A stretch of 5,309 nt of DNA, from NCBI GenBank assembly GCA_022712815.1, contig JAFLJW010000162.1, positions 1-5,309 of the forward strand, read 5' to 3'. A model generated the notes under the pieces. That model worked only from the letters and a program-made list of their open reading frames with translations. It did no database searches and was not told the DNA's origin. A program made the translations under genes and the position numbers. This document shows positions 5,261 to 5,309 of the stretch, piece after piece. The DNA comes from Pseudodesulfovibrio sp. GTDB lineage: Bacteria; Desulfobacterota; Desulfovibrionia; Desulfovibrionales; Desulfovibrionaceae. Every line of letters begins with the position of its first letter. Positions within the stretch are counted from its first letter, which is position 1.

Positions 5261-5309
5261 GCCTCCGGCGGCTGGGGGAAGGGAGAAAAAAACCTTTTGA
5301 AAAAGTTTT
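5261..5309 (+). terminator. Rho-independent terminator / dispersed intergenic element, cut by the window end
   Basis: Just after the oxidoreductase stop comes GCCTCCGGCGGC, a purine run GGGGGAAGGGAG, then AAAACCTTTTGAAAAAGTTTT (5289-5309). The last part folds as a stem, AAAAC with GTTTT and TTT with AAA, around a small loop with one C-A mismatch. The purine run would be expected to pair with a pyrimidine run beyond the window. From memory this composite (GATGCCTCCGGCGGC, G/A-rich stem, CTTTTGAAAAAG loop) follows many genes in Desulfovibrio-type genomes. It therefore doubles as a taxonomic hint. Confidence 0.7.

Noticed and set aside
1..5309. tRNA, rRNA, CRISPR array or riboswitch
   Set aside because: No repeat-spacer pattern, no cloverleaf-like segment with a TTCGA-type arm and no recognisable riboswitch core was found; the gaps between genes are too short for most of these.

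Overview
The window looks like two different kinds of DNA joined at about position 655-662. The right part (about 662-5309, roughly 55% G+C where I counted) looks like a Desulfovibrio / Pseudodesulfovibrio-type chromosome. The basis is a mannose-family PTS IID gene followed by ptsH and ptsI, together with a GATGCCTCCGGCGGC...CTTTTGAAAAAG intergenic terminator that I recall as frequent in that group. The left part (1 to about 655, about 27% G+C at the far left and about 35-40% in the transposase) holds an AT-rich gene fragment and the 3' part of an IS30-family transposase. No stretch over 300 bases is without a gene.

Layout, right part. On the minus strand, in transcription order: yraN (UPF0102 nuclease-fold protein, 4064-3672), rsmI (16S rRNA C1402 2'-O-methyltransferase, 3675-2842, ATGA overlap with yraN), a 64-bp gap, bioY (biotin ECF transporter S component, 2777-2226), a PTS IID membrane protein (2216-1419), ptsH (HPr, 1368-1063) and the 5' end of ptsI (Enzyme I, from 1062, abutting ptsH with no gap). 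All six genes could be one transcription unit, with the 64-bp gap before bioY as the likeliest internal boundary. A Gfo/Idh/MocA oxidoreductase (4156-5259) is transcribed divergently on the plus strand. It is followed by the start of a hairpin terminator that runs off the window.

Layout, left part. ptsI is cut after about codon 135 and runs directly into the middle of an IS30-type transposase on the same strand. The catalytic histidine of Enzyme I and the helix-turn-helix end of the transposase are both missing. The transposase then runs to its natural stop (164-166), next to a plausible IS end. Beyond that, an open frame reads to the window edge and may be a gene broken by the IS.

How the genes work together: EI and HPr are the general phosphorelay of the PTS and IID is part of a sugar permease. 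IIA, IIB and IIC are not in this window, and EI here is broken, so this locus alone cannot drive sugar uptake. BioY scavenges biotin, RsmI modifies the ribosomal decoding centre, and the oxidoreductase is of unknown substrate. I did not find a clearly new biological system. The most notable object is the ptsI/IS30 junction, which is either an illegitimate recombination or an assembly/amplification chimera.
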